NCBI GenBank assembly: GCA_029268285.1
Contig: JAJUGG010000005.1
Span: forward strand, 1 to 32,598
Length of the DNA stretch: 32,598 nt
Direction: 5' to 3'
DNA from: Ectothiorhodospiraceae bacterium
GTDB lineage: Bacteria; Pseudomonadota; Gammaproteobacteria; Nitrococcales; AK92
Made by a program: the position numbers and the translations under genes
Shown here: positions 7,876-16,809 of the stretch, one piece after another
Position numbering within the stretch: position 1 is the stretch's first letter
Layout of the letters: each line of letters starts with the position of its first letter
The notes under the pieces: generated by a model
Database searches by the model: none
Seen by the model: the letters and a program-made list of their open reading frames with translations, nothing else
What the model was told of the DNA's origin: nothing

Positions 7876-8070
7876 AGCCCACCTCATACGTATTGCGGTT
7901 TGGCCGTGCTTGTTACATGCGGCTGAAAGCTACAGCGAGCAAGGCCGAATCAGCGACACGCAGGGGTCGGAGTGTGGATGCTAATGCGCAACGCGGCGTC
8001 ATGTCGGCTTGAACTCGCGTCCGCCCCGTTGCCGTCGGGCATCGGCATGGAGATAGTTCGAGGCCAGCCC

Positions 8071-8652
8071 CTAGCGGCCTTCGGTCGCAACAAACTGCAA
8101 GAGCTCCGGAAAGAAAGCGAGGAAATCCTGCTCCAGGTCGACGTAGTGTTGTTCGAGCTCCACGCCGCAGTCGGCCAACGGCTCAAAGCGCGGCCGGCGC
8201 CGGGAAATACCGACAAGGCTGCGCTCAATGAGCCAGAGATGGCGGTAATTGGTCAGCCAGTCTTCGCGCGCCATGTGATGCACGATACGGGTGCAGGTAA
8301 GGGGGAGGGTGGCCTGGTGTTGCTCGAGCAGCCGGTAGCTTTGAGCGGCAAATTGGGCCAGCGGTTCGGAGCTGAAGCGGCTCCAGTGTCGGGCCAGGAA
8401 GTGATCGTAGGCGAGATCGACGGCTATGCCGGCAAAGCGGCGGCGCTCCGGCGCGAAGCGCTCGCGGCTGCGCGCGGTGATCGGGTGCTCATCAGTGAAG
8501 CTGTCGACCTTTCGGTGCAGTTCGATGCCGCGCAGCAATTCGCCTTCATAGGGCAGGTGTTCGAGCCGGCCTTTGACGAAGTCGCCGAGAAAACTGCCGA
8601 CCAGGCGGTCCTCAGTAGCGGAACCAAGCAGAAGATGGGCCAGATAATTCAA
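8071..8652 (-). CDS. acpH: Acyl carrier protein phosphodiesterase
   Basis: A 193-residue protein, the same length as E. coli AcpH, which removes the 4'-phosphopantetheine group from holo-ACP to give apo-ACP. The start (N)YLAHLLLG and the segments FLGDFVKG, GIELHRKVDSFTD and DLAYDHFLARHW are family landmarks; the D/H residues in them are the likely metal ligands. The start is TTG at 8652, shown by family alignment at the first residue and by GGAG 7 nt upstream; no ATG is available nearby. The gene lies 27 nt after the degenerate GGDEF gene on the same strand. Confidence 0.92.
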   Translation of the reverse strand: MNYLAHLLLGSATEDRLVGSFLGDFVKGRLEHLPYEGELLRGIELHRKVDSFTDEHPITARSRERFAPERRRFAGIAVDLAYDHFLARHWSRFSSEPLAQFAAQSYRLLEQHQATLPLTCTRIVHHMAREDWLTNYRHLWLIERSLVGISRRRPRFEPLADCGVELEQHYVDLEQDFLAFFPELLQFVATEGR

Positions 8653-8679
8653 GCGGGCTCCAGAAGCTAAGGCGGGCCC

Positions 8680-9111
8680 TCATGATACCTCGCCCTGCAT
8701 GTGGCGCCACAATGCCGTAGCGGTCTCGCCGTCCTCGGGGAACACGGTCAGGGTGTAGTCCTCGCTGAACGCGGGCGGCGGCGTTCCTGCTTCGGTGGGC
8801 TTTGGTTGCCGTACCGTCAATAACAATTCCTCCGCAACGGCCCAGGCAGCCGCACGGTCTTCGACTTCACTAAGCAGTACCAGAAAGGCGCGCCCGTCCA
8901 GAGAGGTAACGCTGTCGCTGGCGCGTAAGCGCGCGGCCAGGCGCTCTGCCAGCGTCCGCACCGCATTGATTCCGGCGGGTTTCTCCAGCAGCGGGAGGGT
9001 CAGCAATGCGACGCCGTTCTGGCGCCGCCGGGCGAGGTGAATGGCCTGCTCCAGCCGGTCAAGGAACAGCGCTTCGGTAGGGAGCTGGGTCTCGGGGTCG
9101 TGCAGAGCCAC
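8680..9111 (-). CDS. Stand-alone degenerate GGDEF-domain protein
   Basis: The 143-residue protein begins LHDPETQLPTEALFLDRLEQAI, the classic opening of a GGDEF domain (HDPLTGLPNR..F). It continues with the RLAARLRASDSVTSLDGRAFLVLL region, where a diguanylate cyclase has RxxD then GG(D/E)EF. Here the signature is LDGRAF, so GTP/metal binding is lost, while the I-site-like RASD pattern is retained. The usual KxxND loop after strand 1 is shortened or missing. It has no sensor domain. It cannot be a cyclase; a c-di-GMP-binding or protein-interaction role, or decay, is inferred. The start is GTG at 9111 with GGAGAAG upstream; an in-frame stop 21 nt upstream rules out a longer form. Confidence 0.78.
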   Translation of the reverse strand: MALHDPETQLPTEALFLDRLEQAIHLARRRQNGVALLTLPLLEKPAGINAVRTLAERLAARLRASDSVTSLDGRAFLVLLSEVEDRAAAWAVAEELLLTVRQPKPTEAGTPPPAFSEDYTLTVFPEDGETATALWRHMQGEVS

Positions 9112-9341
9112 GAAGTCTTCTCCGGATCATCAGAGCCGCCTTGCGGAGGCTTGGTCCATCGTTATTGTTGATCTGGCGTCAGCCAACGGCCGCGCGAGCC
9201 GCAGAGCACGGCACATTACACATGATCACGGTTATAGCTTAGAGCCTCGGACGGTGGCTTGCCTAGCTCACGTGCTCCTGCCGAATACCGGGGCCGCTTG
9301 GCTGCGAGCAGTAACAGCCTCGGGGGCGGGGGCAAGAAGCC

Positions 9342-10364
9342 CTATTTTCGTTCCCAGCGGAAGATTGCCGCGCTGATGCTCAGGAACAGCGCCGACATCA
9401 CGGCAAGCGCGGCGAGTTGCGGCAGAATGCCGCTTAGGCCCGCGCCTTCCAGCATGATGGCGCGCGCGCCATCGAGGATATGGGTAAGGGGCAGGAGCTG
9501 CGCGGCCCAGTGCAGTGCGGGATGGCTGCCTTCTAGCGAAAACCAGACCCCCGATAGCACCATCATGGGCCAGGCGATGGCGTTGAGCAGGCCTTCGGCG
9601 AATTCCTCGCTTTCTGCCCGTGCGGCGATGATCAGGCCCAAGGCGATCAGGCTGACAGCACCGACGGCGCTTAGCAGGAGGAGCGCGAAGTGGCTGCCCT
9701 CCATGCGAAACTCGAGCACGAGTCCGGTGCCGAAGAAAATCGCGGCGCTCAGCACGATGATAATGACCAGCCGCGACAGGATCTGAGCGCAGAGAAACTC
9801 GAAAGCGCTGAGCGGCGTCGCGTGCAGGCGCTTCAGGTAGCCGTTCTTGCGATAGCGCACCAGCACGTAGCCTACGCCGTACATGGCGCTGAACATCATG
9901 TTCATGCCGATGACGCCGGGAACCACCCAGTCCACGTAGCGAATGGGCTTGCCCGTGATGGTTTGACGCTGCAGCTCTGGGTCGGTTTGCAGTAACAGGC
10001 GTTCTAGAAGCTCGCCCTTGCCGGAGGTCGGGTTGATCCAATAGCGGCCGGGCGAATGGCGCAGATCGATGAGCATATCCGTTTGATGGCGGCTGACGTC
10101 CGCCTGCGCGCCGGAGAGCGACTCAGCGGGATAGAAATCGATGTGCGGCGTGTCGAGAAAGGGATGGCGGGCGCTGCTCTGGGCCGCATCGTCGAGCACG
10201 GCGACCTTATACAGGGGGCGCGGCTCGCCGGAAAACACAAGTGCTAAGCCGAACACCAGAAGCACCGGCAGGAGCAGGTTCCAGCCGAAGGAACCGCGGT
10301 CGCGCACGAACTCCAGCATGCGCGCGCGCATGACGGCGTTGACGCGTTTCAACGCGGCCATCAT
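9342..10364 (-). CDS. ABC-2 type transporter permease
   Basis: This 340-residue inner-membrane protein has one N-terminal helix (about residues 28-46, LLLPVLLVFGLALVFSG), an extracytoplasmic loop of about 120 residues, then five helices: near VPGVIGMNMMFSAMYGVGYV, ILSRLVIIIVLSAAIFFG, LLLLSAVGAVSLIALGLI, AIAWPMMVLSGVWFSL and ALAVMSALFLSISAAIF. This is the ABC-2 (YhhJ/NatB-like) export architecture. The ATG at 10364 overlaps the stop of the ATPase gene by 4 nt (ATGA), so the pair is translationally coupled. The substrate is unknown. Confidence 0.9.
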   Translation of the reverse strand: MMAALKRVNAVMRARMLEFVRDRGSFGWNLLLPVLLVFGLALVFSGEPRPLYKVAVLDDAAQSSARHPFLDTPHIDFYPAESLSGAQADVSRHQTDMLIDLRHSPGRYWINPTSGKGELLERLLLQTDPELQRQTITGKPIRYVDWVVPGVIGMNMMFSAMYGVGYVLVRYRKNGYLKRLHATPLSAFEFLCAQILSRLVIIIVLSAAIFFGTGLVLEFRMEGSHFALLLLSAVGAVSLIALGLIIAARAESEEFAEGLLNAIAWPMMVLSGVWFSLEGSHPALHWAAQLLPLTHILDGARAIMLEGAGLSGILPQLAALAVMSALFLSISAAIFRWERK

Positions 10365-11242
10365 GCGCGCAGCTCTCGGCCGGTGAGTTCGAGAAACAGG
10401 TCCTCCAGCGTGCGCGATCTGACACTTAGGCGCTGCAGCGGCACGCCCGCTTGGAGCAATTGCTCAATCACGGCGTTCACATCTTCAGTCAGGATCTCGA
10501 CCAGGTCGCCGTCACGTCGTGCGACGAAGGGGAGCGTCTTGCCGTCGATCGCGTTGTAGGGCAGCTCGATGACGACTTCGGAGAAGTGCTGCGCCAGCAG
10601 CCCTTCGGGCGTGCCTTCGGCAATGATGCGGCCATGGTCCATGATGGCGATGTAGTCGCAGAGGCGATAGGCCTCTTCCATGTAGTGCGTGGTAAGTATG
10701 ATGGTCTTGCGCTGCGCCTTGATGCGCTCGATCAGGCTCCAGAAGTTGCGCCTGGCCTGAGGGTCGAGCCCGGTGGTGGGCTCATCCAGGAACACCAGGG
10801 CCGGGTCGTTGACCAAGGCGATTGCCAGCAACAGCCGTTGACGCTGGCCACCGGACAGCTTGCGGGAATCGCGATCGAGATAATCGCCGAGCGCGCACAG
10901 CTCCGCGAGTTCCTCTACCGAGAGCCCCTGAGGGTAAAAGTCGCGAAACAGCTCGATCTGTTCGCGCACGGTGAGAAAATCCTGCAGCGATGTGGTTTGG
11001 AACTGAATGCCGGCTTCGCGACGAAAGCGCGGGCCTAGCGGCTCGCCGCGGTAGAGCACTTCGCCCGAGGTAGGGCGGGTAATGCCCTCGAGGATCTCGA
11101 TGGTGGTAGTCTTGCCGGCTCCGTTAGGGCCGAGCAGGCCGAAGCAGATCCCTTCCGGCACACGGAAGCTGGTCCCGTTGACCGCGCGCACGCCGGGATA
11201 GGTTTTGACTAGATTACGGACTTCCAATATCGGTGCAGGCAT
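10361..11242 (-). CDS. ABC transporter ATP-binding protein
   Basis: A 293-residue ABC ATPase of the CcmA/DrrA/NatA type that powers the ABC-2 permease encoded directly after it. Walker A (GPNGAGKTT) is at 38-46, a Q-loop Gln at about 80-82, signature LSGGQ at 129-133, Walker B with LVFLDEPTTG ending near 158, and the H-loop in ILTTHYMEEA. The last 70 residues form the C-terminal extension common in drug or lipid exporters of this class. AAGGATG lies upstream of the ATG at 11242, immediately against a stem-loop that separates it from rhlB. Confidence 0.93.
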   Translation of the reverse strand: MPAPILEVRNLVKTYPGVRAVNGTSFRVPEGICFGLLGPNGAGKTTTIEILEGITRPTSGEVLYRGEPLGPRFRREAGIQFQTTSLQDFLTVREQIELFRDFYPQGLSVEELAELCALGDYLDRDSRKLSGGQRQRLLLAIALVNDPALVFLDEPTTGLDPQARRNFWSLIERIKAQRKTIILTTHYMEEAYRLCDYIAIMDHGRIIAEGTPEGLLAQHFSEVVIELPYNAIDGKTLPFVARRDGDLVEILTEDVNAVIEQLLQAGVPLQRLSVRSRTLEDLFLELTGRELRA

Positions 11243-11253
11243 GGCGGCATCCT

Positions 11254-11293
11254 TGCACCGTCGCGACAGGGCAGAAGCCTATCGCGACGGCGC
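11254..11293 (-). other. Stem-loop between rhlB and the ABC ATPase gene
   Basis: An inverted repeat pairs CCGTCGCGA (11258-11266) with TCGCGACGG (11282-11290), extended by two pairs beyond one mismatch, with a 15-nt loop. It begins 19 nt after the rhlB stop and touches the Shine-Dalgarno sequence of the ABC ATPase gene. No T run follows, so it may be a Rho-type or processing hairpin, or it may mask the ribosome binding site. Confidence 0.5.
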
Positions 11294-11308
11294 CAGCCAG
11301 AAATAGAG

Positions 11309-12622
11309 CTACTGTTCCGAGCTGGGCTGCGAGGTGCGGGAACTGCCGCCGCCGCGGGGACCACCGCGTCCGCGGTTGCCGCTACGACCGCCGCCGGCGC
11401 GGCCGCCGTTGCGCCCGCCCGTGGTGCGGCGTTGGATCTTCTTGGGCGGCTTGATCTCGTCCGCCAGTTCCGGCGCGGCCGCTTCCACCGGGATCTTGGA
11501 GCCGATGTACTGCTCGATTTCCGGCAGCGAGAAGACGTACTCGTCGCAGGCGAGGCTGATGGCGTCGCCGCTCGCGCCGGCGCGGGCCGTACGACCGATG
11601 CGATGCACGTAATCTTCTGCATCCTGCGGCAGGTCGTAATTGACGACATGGGTGACGCCCGGGATGTGCAAGCCGCGCGCGGCAACGTCCGTGGCCACCA
11701 GAATAGGCAGCTCGCCGGACTGGAAGCGCTCGAGAAGCTTCTCGCGTTTCTTCTGCGGGATATCGCCGGATAGCACTTCGGCGTCGAAATCGTTGCCGAG
11801 CAGATAGCCCAGGACCGTATCGCCGGCGCGCTTGGTGTTGACGAACACGATGGTGCGCGTGAGGTCGGTCTGCTTGAGCAGGCTGATCAGATAACGCGGC
11901 TTGTCCTCTTTGGCGACGTGGTAGAGCGTCTGCCGGACCCGCTCAGCGGTGACCTGCTCGGGCTCGATTTTTACCACCTCGGCGTTGTTCATGTGCTCGT
12001 AAGCGAGCTCCATGACGCGATGCGAGAGCGTTGCCGAGAACAGCATGTTGAGGCGCTTGGACGGCTCAGGCATGCGCCGCAGCAGGTAGCGAATGTCGCT
12101 GATGAAGCCGAGGTCGAACATGCGGTCGGCTTCGTCCAGCACCACCACTTCCACGTTCTTCAGGCTGAACACCTTTTGCTTGTAGAAGTCGATGATACGG
12201 CCGGGAGTGCCGATGATGATGTCGACACCGAGCTCGAGCTCGTGTCGTTGCTTCTCGTAACCGGTGCCGCCGTAGACGGCTTCCATGAAGAGTCCTGTAC
12301 GGGCGCCGAGCAGTTGCGCGTCATTGTAGATCTGAATGGCCAGCTCGCGCGTCGGTGCGAGGATAACTGCAAAGGGCCCGTACTGGCCTTCCTCGATGGG
12401 GTTCTCCATCAAACGATGCATGGTCGCCAGTAGGAAGGCGGCTGATTTGCCGGTCCCGGTCTGAGCCTGTCCGGCGACATCTTTGCCGGCGAGGGCCGTG
12501 GGCAAGGTGGCGGCCTGGATCGGCGTGCAGTGCGTGAAGCCCGCATCCGCCAGCCCCTGCATCAGGGTGGGCGTCAGGCCGAGAGAGTCGAAGGAAATGT
12601 CTGTTAGATGATCTGTATTCAT
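11309..12622 (-). CDS. rhlB: DEAD-box ATP-dependent RNA helicase RhlB
   Basis: A 437-residue helicase matching RhlB along its length: the start [26 protein letters not shown] (Q motif), AQTGTGKS (residues 53-60), [23 protein letters not shown] (163 on), [33 protein letters not shown]. In E. coli RhlB unwinds RNA within the RNase E degradosome. The C-terminal 50 residues are a low-complexity basic tail of Gly, Arg and Ser repeats (RGG-like), a usual RNA-binding extension that differs between species. The gene follows the DUF3301 gene on the same strand by 78 nt. A small CCGC-TTTT-GCGG hairpin (12637-12648) lies in its leader. Confidence 0.93.
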   Translation of the reverse strand: MNTDHLTDISFDSLGLTPTLMQGLADAGFTHCTPIQAATLPTALAGKDVAGQAQTGTGKSAAFLLATMHRLMENPIEEGQYGPFAVILAPTRELAIQIYNDAQLLGARTGLFMEAVYGGTGYEKQRHELELGVDIIIGTPGRIIDFYKQKVFSLKNVEVVVLDEADRMFDLGFISDIRYLLRRMPEPSKRLNMLFSATLSHRVMELAYEHMNNAEVVKIEPEQVTAERVRQTLYHVAKEDKPRYLISLLKQTDLTRTIVFVNTKRAGDTVLGYLLGNDFDAEVLSGDIPQKKREKLLERFQSGELPILVATDVAARGLHIPGVTHVVNYDLPQDAEDYVHRIGRTARAGASGDAISLACDEYVFSLPEIEQYIGSKIPVEAAAPELADEIKPPKKIQRRTTGGRNGGRAGGGRSGNRGRGGPRGGGSSRTSQPSSEQ

Positions 12623-12700
12623 GGCTGCGTAGGGTACCGCAAAAGCGGCTGGAAAGAGAGTAAACGTATGAATTCGGGGGCGTCATTCTCAAGACGGCAG

Positions 12701-13024
12701 TCACAGAATCGTCGAGCCGTCCGGCAGGTCGAGCTGCACCCGAGCGATACGCCGGCCGAGCACCTGCACATAGCCGCGACGGCGTTCGCGGCCGTCGAGA
12801 CTGAACTCGAGCCGGTAACGGCGCGCCAGGTGTAGGCGTCCATCGGCGCCGCGCTGCAGCCCCAGGCGATCCAAGGCCACTGTTTCGTCCAGTAACTGTA
12901 CGTCCATCTGGCGGCAGGCAAGGCGGCCGGCGATGATGGCCTGTTCACGCGCACGGTTGGCATCGTGCCAAGCCCATCCGGCCAGGCCCAAGACCAGCGC
13001 GCCGCCAAGAGTGGAGAACTCCAT
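12701..13024 (-). CDS. DUF3301-family small membrane-anchored protein
   Basis: From the ATG at 13024 the protein has 107 residues: an N-terminal hydrophobic helix (about 5-19, TLGGALVLGLAGWAW) followed by ANRAREQAIIAGRLACRQMDVQLLDETVAL and a beta-rich RYRLEFSLDGRERRRGYV segment. The AR.AC...QLLD.TVAL.R pattern is that of DUF3301 proteins of gammaproteobacteria, of unknown function. The frame remains open 77 codons further upstream, but that part is not protein-like and would overlap the promoter region of rnm. The gene is divergent from rnm and precedes rhlB on the same strand. Confidence 0.82.
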   Translation of the reverse strand: MEFSTLGGALVLGLAGWAWHDANRAREQAIIAGRLACRQMDVQLLDETVALDRLGLQRGADGRLHLARRYRLEFSLDGRERRRGYVQVLGRRIARVQLDLPDGSTIL

Positions 13025-13168
13025 ATTTACGTCCGTGGGGCGTTCCCGCACAGGCTTCGCCGCATCCGCGCCGCAGCCTGCTCGAAAAGCCTGAAGGGCT
13101 TCAGGTTCTAAAGCGAGAAGATTACACCTGTTATGATGGCCGGCTCCACTCATTACGCTGCGCGCCCC

Positions 13169-14020
13169 ATGACTATCTTCGATTTGCATTGCCACTCCAC
13201 AGCCTCCGACGGTCGCTTGTCGCCGACCGATCTGGTCGCTCGCGCCCATGAGCACGGCGTGTCGGTGCTGGCGCTAACGGACCACGATACGGTGGCGGGG
13301 CATGCGGAGGCGGCCTTGGCGGCATCCGCGTGCGGGCTGCAGCTGGTTCCCGGCATCGAGCTCTCGACGCGCTGGGATAAGCACACCATGCACGTGGTGG
13401 GCTTGGGCGTCGACCCGCGAAATCCGGTGTTGTTGCAACATGTGGAATGGCTTGGCGAGGTCCGTCGACAGCGCGCGCGGGACATGGGGGCGAAGCTCGC
13501 CAAGCTCGGTTTTACCGGAGTTTACGAGCAGGCTCTGGCTGAGGCGGGGGAGGCTGAGCCGACCCGGCCGCATTTTGCGCGCGCGCTGGTAGAAGCCGGT
13601 CATGTCCAAACCGAGGGCGAAGCTTTCAAGCGCTACCTGCGGCGCGGTAAGCCCGGCTACGCGACAGCCGCCTGGCCGGACTTGGAGCAAACCATAGCGG
13701 TCATACGTGAGGCGGGGGGTATGGCTGTGCTGGCACACCCCCACGGCTACGGTTGGACTGGCGCTTGGGTGCGGCGCATTCTCGAAGCATTCGTTGGCTG
13801 TGGCGGCGAGGCGCTTGAGGTCGTGTGCGGCGGCAGCACGCCCAACGATATTCGCGATATGAGCGGGCACGCTCGGCGCTTCGGTCTGTACGCTTCTCAG
13901 GGGTCGGACTTTCATAGTCCGGCGACGCCGTGGATCGAGCTTGGCCGTCTGGCGCCGATGCCGGCAGATCTGAAACCGGTATGGCAAGCGCCGCAGGTAG
14001 CGGCTTGGCTGGCGGCGTAG
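13169..14020 (+). CDS. rnm: PHP-domain 5'-3' exoribonuclease RNase AM
   Basis: A PHP-superfamily protein close to E. coli YciV/RNase AM, which trims the 5' ends of rRNAs and degrades short RNAs with Mn2+. Metal-ligand motifs are in order: FDLHCHSTASDG near the N-terminus, LTDHDT, GIELST, MHVVG, RPHFARALV, VLAHPHGY and SQGSDFHSP near the C-terminus. The start at 13169 gives 283 residues and puts five residues before DLHCHS; an ATG at 13133 in the same frame would add 12 residues. Neither has a strong ribosome binding site, and TATGAT at 13132-13137 could be a -10 element, which would exclude the longer form. Confidence 0.9.
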   Translation: MTIFDLHCHSTASDGRLSPTDLVARAHEHGVSVLALTDHDTVAGHAEAALAASACGLQLVPGIELSTRWDKHTMHVVGLGVDPRNPVLLQHVEWLGEVRRQRARDMGAKLAKLGFTGVYEQALAEAGEAEPTRPHFARALVEAGHVQTEGEAFKRYLRRGKPGYATAAWPDLEQTIAVIREAGGMAVLAHPHGYGWTGAWVRRILEAFVGCGGEALEVVCGGSTPNDIRDMSGHARRFGLYASQGSDFHSPATPWIELGRLAPMPADLKPVWQAPQVAAWLAA

Positions 14021-14093
14021 CGGACGGTCCTTTCGACGTGGGCGCTTCGACTCTGCGCCATGGCCTAATTCCATAGGGAAGGCTGGTCCGGTC

Positions 14094-14109
14094 GCGGCCG
14101 TCGGGCCGC
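14094..14109. other. Small hairpin between convergent rnm and c-di-GMP genes
   Basis: GCGGCC (14094-14099) pairs with GGCCGC (14104-14109) around a GTCG loop in the 158-bp spacer between two convergent stops. Further GC-rich stems follow at about 14115-14135. No T tract is present, so termination activity is only possible. Confidence 0.3.
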
Positions 14110-14178
14110 TGCGCTCGCGGCAGGGGCGGTGAGCCGCCGCAACGGCAGGGCCCAACGCCCTCACCTGCCGCAGCGCGC

Positions 14179-16515
14179 TCAGCCCACTTCGTGCGCCAAG
14201 CGTTGATGCTGCAACAGCAGGGTGCAGTCTTCCGCCGACAGTGGACGGCTGAAATAGTAGCCCTGGATTTCGTCGCAGTCGTGTCGGCGCAGGAATTCCA
14301 GCTGTTCCAGCGTCTCTACGCCTTCGGCCGTGACCCGTAGCCCCATGTTCTTGGCCATGTCGATGATGGTGGCCGTGATGGCGGCGTTGTCGCTGTCCTC
14401 GGGGAGGTCATGGATAAAAGACTGGTCGATTTTCAAGCGATCCAAGGCAAAGCGCTTGAGATAGCTTAGCGAGGAATAGCCGGTGCCGAAGTCGTCGATG
14501 GTGATGGAGGTGCCGAGCGTCTTGAGCTCGTTCAGGGTCACGATCGCGTCCTCCGGGTCGTCGACGAGGTAGGTTTCCGTGAGTTCCAGTTCGAGAAAGC
14601 GGGCTTGAATGCCGGTGCGCTGGAGGGTGTTGGCCACATCCTCGGCCAGCTGGCCGTCGCGGAAACTGCGTCCTGAGATATTCACCGCCATGCGGATCTG
14701 CCCCAAGCCTTGATTGCGCCAGAGCGCATGCTGGCGGCAGGCCGTCTCCATCACCCAGCGGCCGAAGGGTACGATCAAGCCGCTTTCCTCGGCCAAGGGA
14801 ATGAAGCGAGCGGGCGAGACCATGCCCAGTTTCGGGTGGTTCCAGCGTAGCAGCGCTTCGACCGAGCTTATTTGGCCGGTCATTAAGTTGACCTGGGGCT
14901 GGTAGTGCAGCATCAGCTCGTTGCGTTCGAGCGCGCTACGCAGTTGCGTTTCCAGTGCAAGGCGCTCCATGAGCGCCGTGTTCATTTCTTCGGTGAAGAA
15001 CTGGAAGGTGTTGCGACCGCGCGCCTTGGCCCGGTGCATGGCGGTATCGGCATTCCCCAGCAGCGCCTGGCCGTCGGTACCGTCTTCGGGCGCGAGACTG
15101 ATGCCGATGCTCGCAGTAATCACTAATTGATGACTGTCGGCGCCCAGCGGTTCAGTGAAGGCCTCCAGCACCTGCTGGGCGAGGGTAGCTGCCTGCTGCG
15201 CATGGGTGAGATCGGTAAGCAGAACCGCAAACTCGTCGCCGCCCCAGCGCGCAACGATATCGCCTTCGCGCAATCGTTGCTGCAGCCGTCCGGCGGCCGC
15301 TTGCAGTAAACGATCGCCCGCGCTGTGGCCCAGGCTGTCGTTGAAGAGCTTGAAACGATCGAGATCGACGATCAGTACAGCCATTATGCCCCCATTGCGT
15401 TGCAGCTGATGCAGGGCGCGCGATAGGTGGTCCTGGAACAGTCGTCGGTTGGGCAGTTCGGTTACCGGGTCGTAGTGCGCCAGCCGATAGATGTGCGCCT
15501 GCGAGCGCTCCAATTCGGCGATCTGGCGCTCGAGGCTGTGCTTGGCGTCGAGTAGTTCCTGCGTGCGCAGGCTTACTTGCCGCTCCAGTTCATCGCCGGC
15601 CGCGCGCAGGCTTAGTCTTGCCCGCTGCCGCTCTTGAGTGATGCCGATAGCGGCGTAGACCGTCGTGCTCACGACGATCAGGTACACCTGGAGCAGAGCC
15701 AAGGCCATGTCCTTGGGCAATGTGCCGAACGGCCCGCGGCCGAGCATGGTGGCTGCAATGGCGAGGAAGGCGAGCAGCGACATAGCGGCCGTCGCTGCTC
15801 GCGGCGATAAGCGTGACGCCGCCCAGGCAAGTCCAGGCAAGACCAAATACGCCAGCGGGTAATGGCCGTGCTCGTTTCCGAGTGCACCAAAGAAGGTGTA
15901 GTAGGTAGAGGCGGCGGTGAAGCCGATCACCAGCACGGTCTCCGCGCTTGAGGCAGAGCCGATGCTGTCGCGATCGGGCCAGAGCGCGGTCAACAAGGGC
16001 GGAGCAAAAATCAGCGTACCGGCGGCGCCGGCCAGCCATAGACCGAGAAAGCCGGGGTCCGCGACAAGCGCCGGCATGCCGGCCACGGCGTAGACGGTGA
16101 CGTGCGCAGCCGCATGCAGGAAGCTCCCGACGAGCGCGCCGAACACAGCGAACAGCAGCACGCCGCGAGCCTGGTGCAGCGGATTACCATGACCGTACAG
16201 CCGCCGTAGCGCAAAAAGACTGCTCAACAGGGCGATGAGGGTGCCGAAGCCGAGCAGCAACGAGCCAATGAGGCCATAGCCCTGCCAGAGCGCGTGCCCC
16301 AGCGCGCCCAGCCACGTGCCGGCCCAGATGCTGCGGCCGAAGCGTAGAGCCAGTGCGAGCGCAACACCCAGTGCCGGGGCGAATGCATGCTGCGGCGTAA
16401 GAGTGGCAAGCAGTAGATAAATCGCTGCGGCCTGCAAGGCCCCAAGCCATGCGAGGATTGGGAAGCGCCAGTTATTCTTCTTCGGTTTCATTAGCTCATA
16501 CAGGGCGCGCAGCAT
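14179..16515 (-). CDS. MASE1-GGDEF-EAL c-di-GMP turnover protein
   Basis: A 778-residue inner-membrane protein. Residues of about 15-300 hold eight or so membrane helices matching a MASE1 sensor. A helical linker then leads to a GGDEF domain with intact GGDEF at 425-429 and an RxxD inhibitory site (REGD, 416-419), and then an EAL domain with EALLRW from 553, NISGRSF, ELTETYL, DDFGTGYSSL, KIDQSF and AEGVET. All catalytic residues I can check in both halves are present, so it could make or destroy c-di-GMP; dominance of one activity cannot be read. MASE1 ligands are mostly unknown. It is monocistronic, with AGGTGGG before the ATG. Confidence 0.93.
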   Translation of the reverse strand: MLRALYELMKPKKNNWRFPILAWLGALQAAAIYLLLATLTPQHAFAPALGVALALALRFGRSIWAGTWLGALGHALWQGYGLIGSLLLGFGTLIALLSSLFALRRLYGHGNPLHQARGVLLFAVFGALVGSFLHAAAHVTVYAVAGMPALVADPGFLGLWLAGAAGTLIFAPPLLTALWPDRDSIGSASSAETVLVIGFTAASTYYTFFGALGNEHGHYPLAYLVLPGLAWAASRLSPRAATAAMSLLAFLAIAATMLGRGPFGTLPKDMALALLQVYLIVVSTTVYAAIGITQERQRARLSLRAAGDELERQVSLRTQELLDAKHSLERQIAELERSQAHIYRLAHYDPVTELPNRRLFQDHLSRALHQLQRNGGIMAVLIVDLDRFKLFNDSLGHSAGDRLLQAAAGRLQQRLREGDIVARWGGDEFAVLLTDLTHAQQAATLAQQVLEAFTEPLGADSHQLVITASIGISLAPEDGTDGQALLGNADTAMHRAKARGRNTFQFFTEEMNTALMERLALETQLRSALERNELMLHYQPQVNLMTGQISSVEALLRWNHPKLGMVSPARFIPLAEESGLIVPFGRWVMETACRQHALWRNQGLGQIRMAVNISGRSFRDGQLAEDVANTLQRTGIQARFLELELTETYLVDDPEDAIVTLNELKTLGTSITIDDFGTGYSSLSYLKRFALDRLKIDQSFIHDLPEDSDNAAITATIIDMAKNMGLRVTAEGVETLEQLEFLRRHDCDEIQGYYFSRPLSAEDCTLLLQHQRLAHEVG

Positions 16516-16809
16516 GCTTGACGCCCACCTGTATAAGCCCCGGTTTCGCGCACTGGCCTCGAGCGGCTAGGGCGACGCGGCGGTCTATAGGGATGGGCGC
16601 TTAACCCGGCAGTCCGGCGGGCAAGCTTGCTACTTCAACTGCGGCCGCTCCGAGGCTGCTGCTTCCCTCGCGTCGTCGGAGCGGACGATGGGGCGCCTGT
16701 CACCGCCTTGCGACCATGATCCTGAGAAACGGCGACACCCCCGCGTCGCCGCCTCGACGCACCGATCAAGCTTAGCGCATAAAACGATCTTCCCCCAGCA
16801 GGACAGCGC
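16516..16809. other. Spacer between the c-di-GMP gene and bactofilin
   Basis: This 294-bp stretch has no gene I can support. It should hold the promoter of the MASE1-GGDEF-EAL gene on the minus strand near 16516-16600, though no clear -35/-10 pair is visible, and the terminator hairpin of the bactofilin gene at 16730-16751. The only frame of size in it is a shadow of GC-rich sequence. Confidence 0.4.
16730..16751 (-). terminator. Terminator candidate downstream of bactofilin
   Basis: On the minus strand CGGCGAC and GTCGCCG form a 7-bp stem with an 8-nt G-rich loop, followed by TTTCT. It lies about 58 nt past the bactofilin stop, and would close the M23-bactofilin transcript. The T tract is short. 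Confidence 0.5.
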
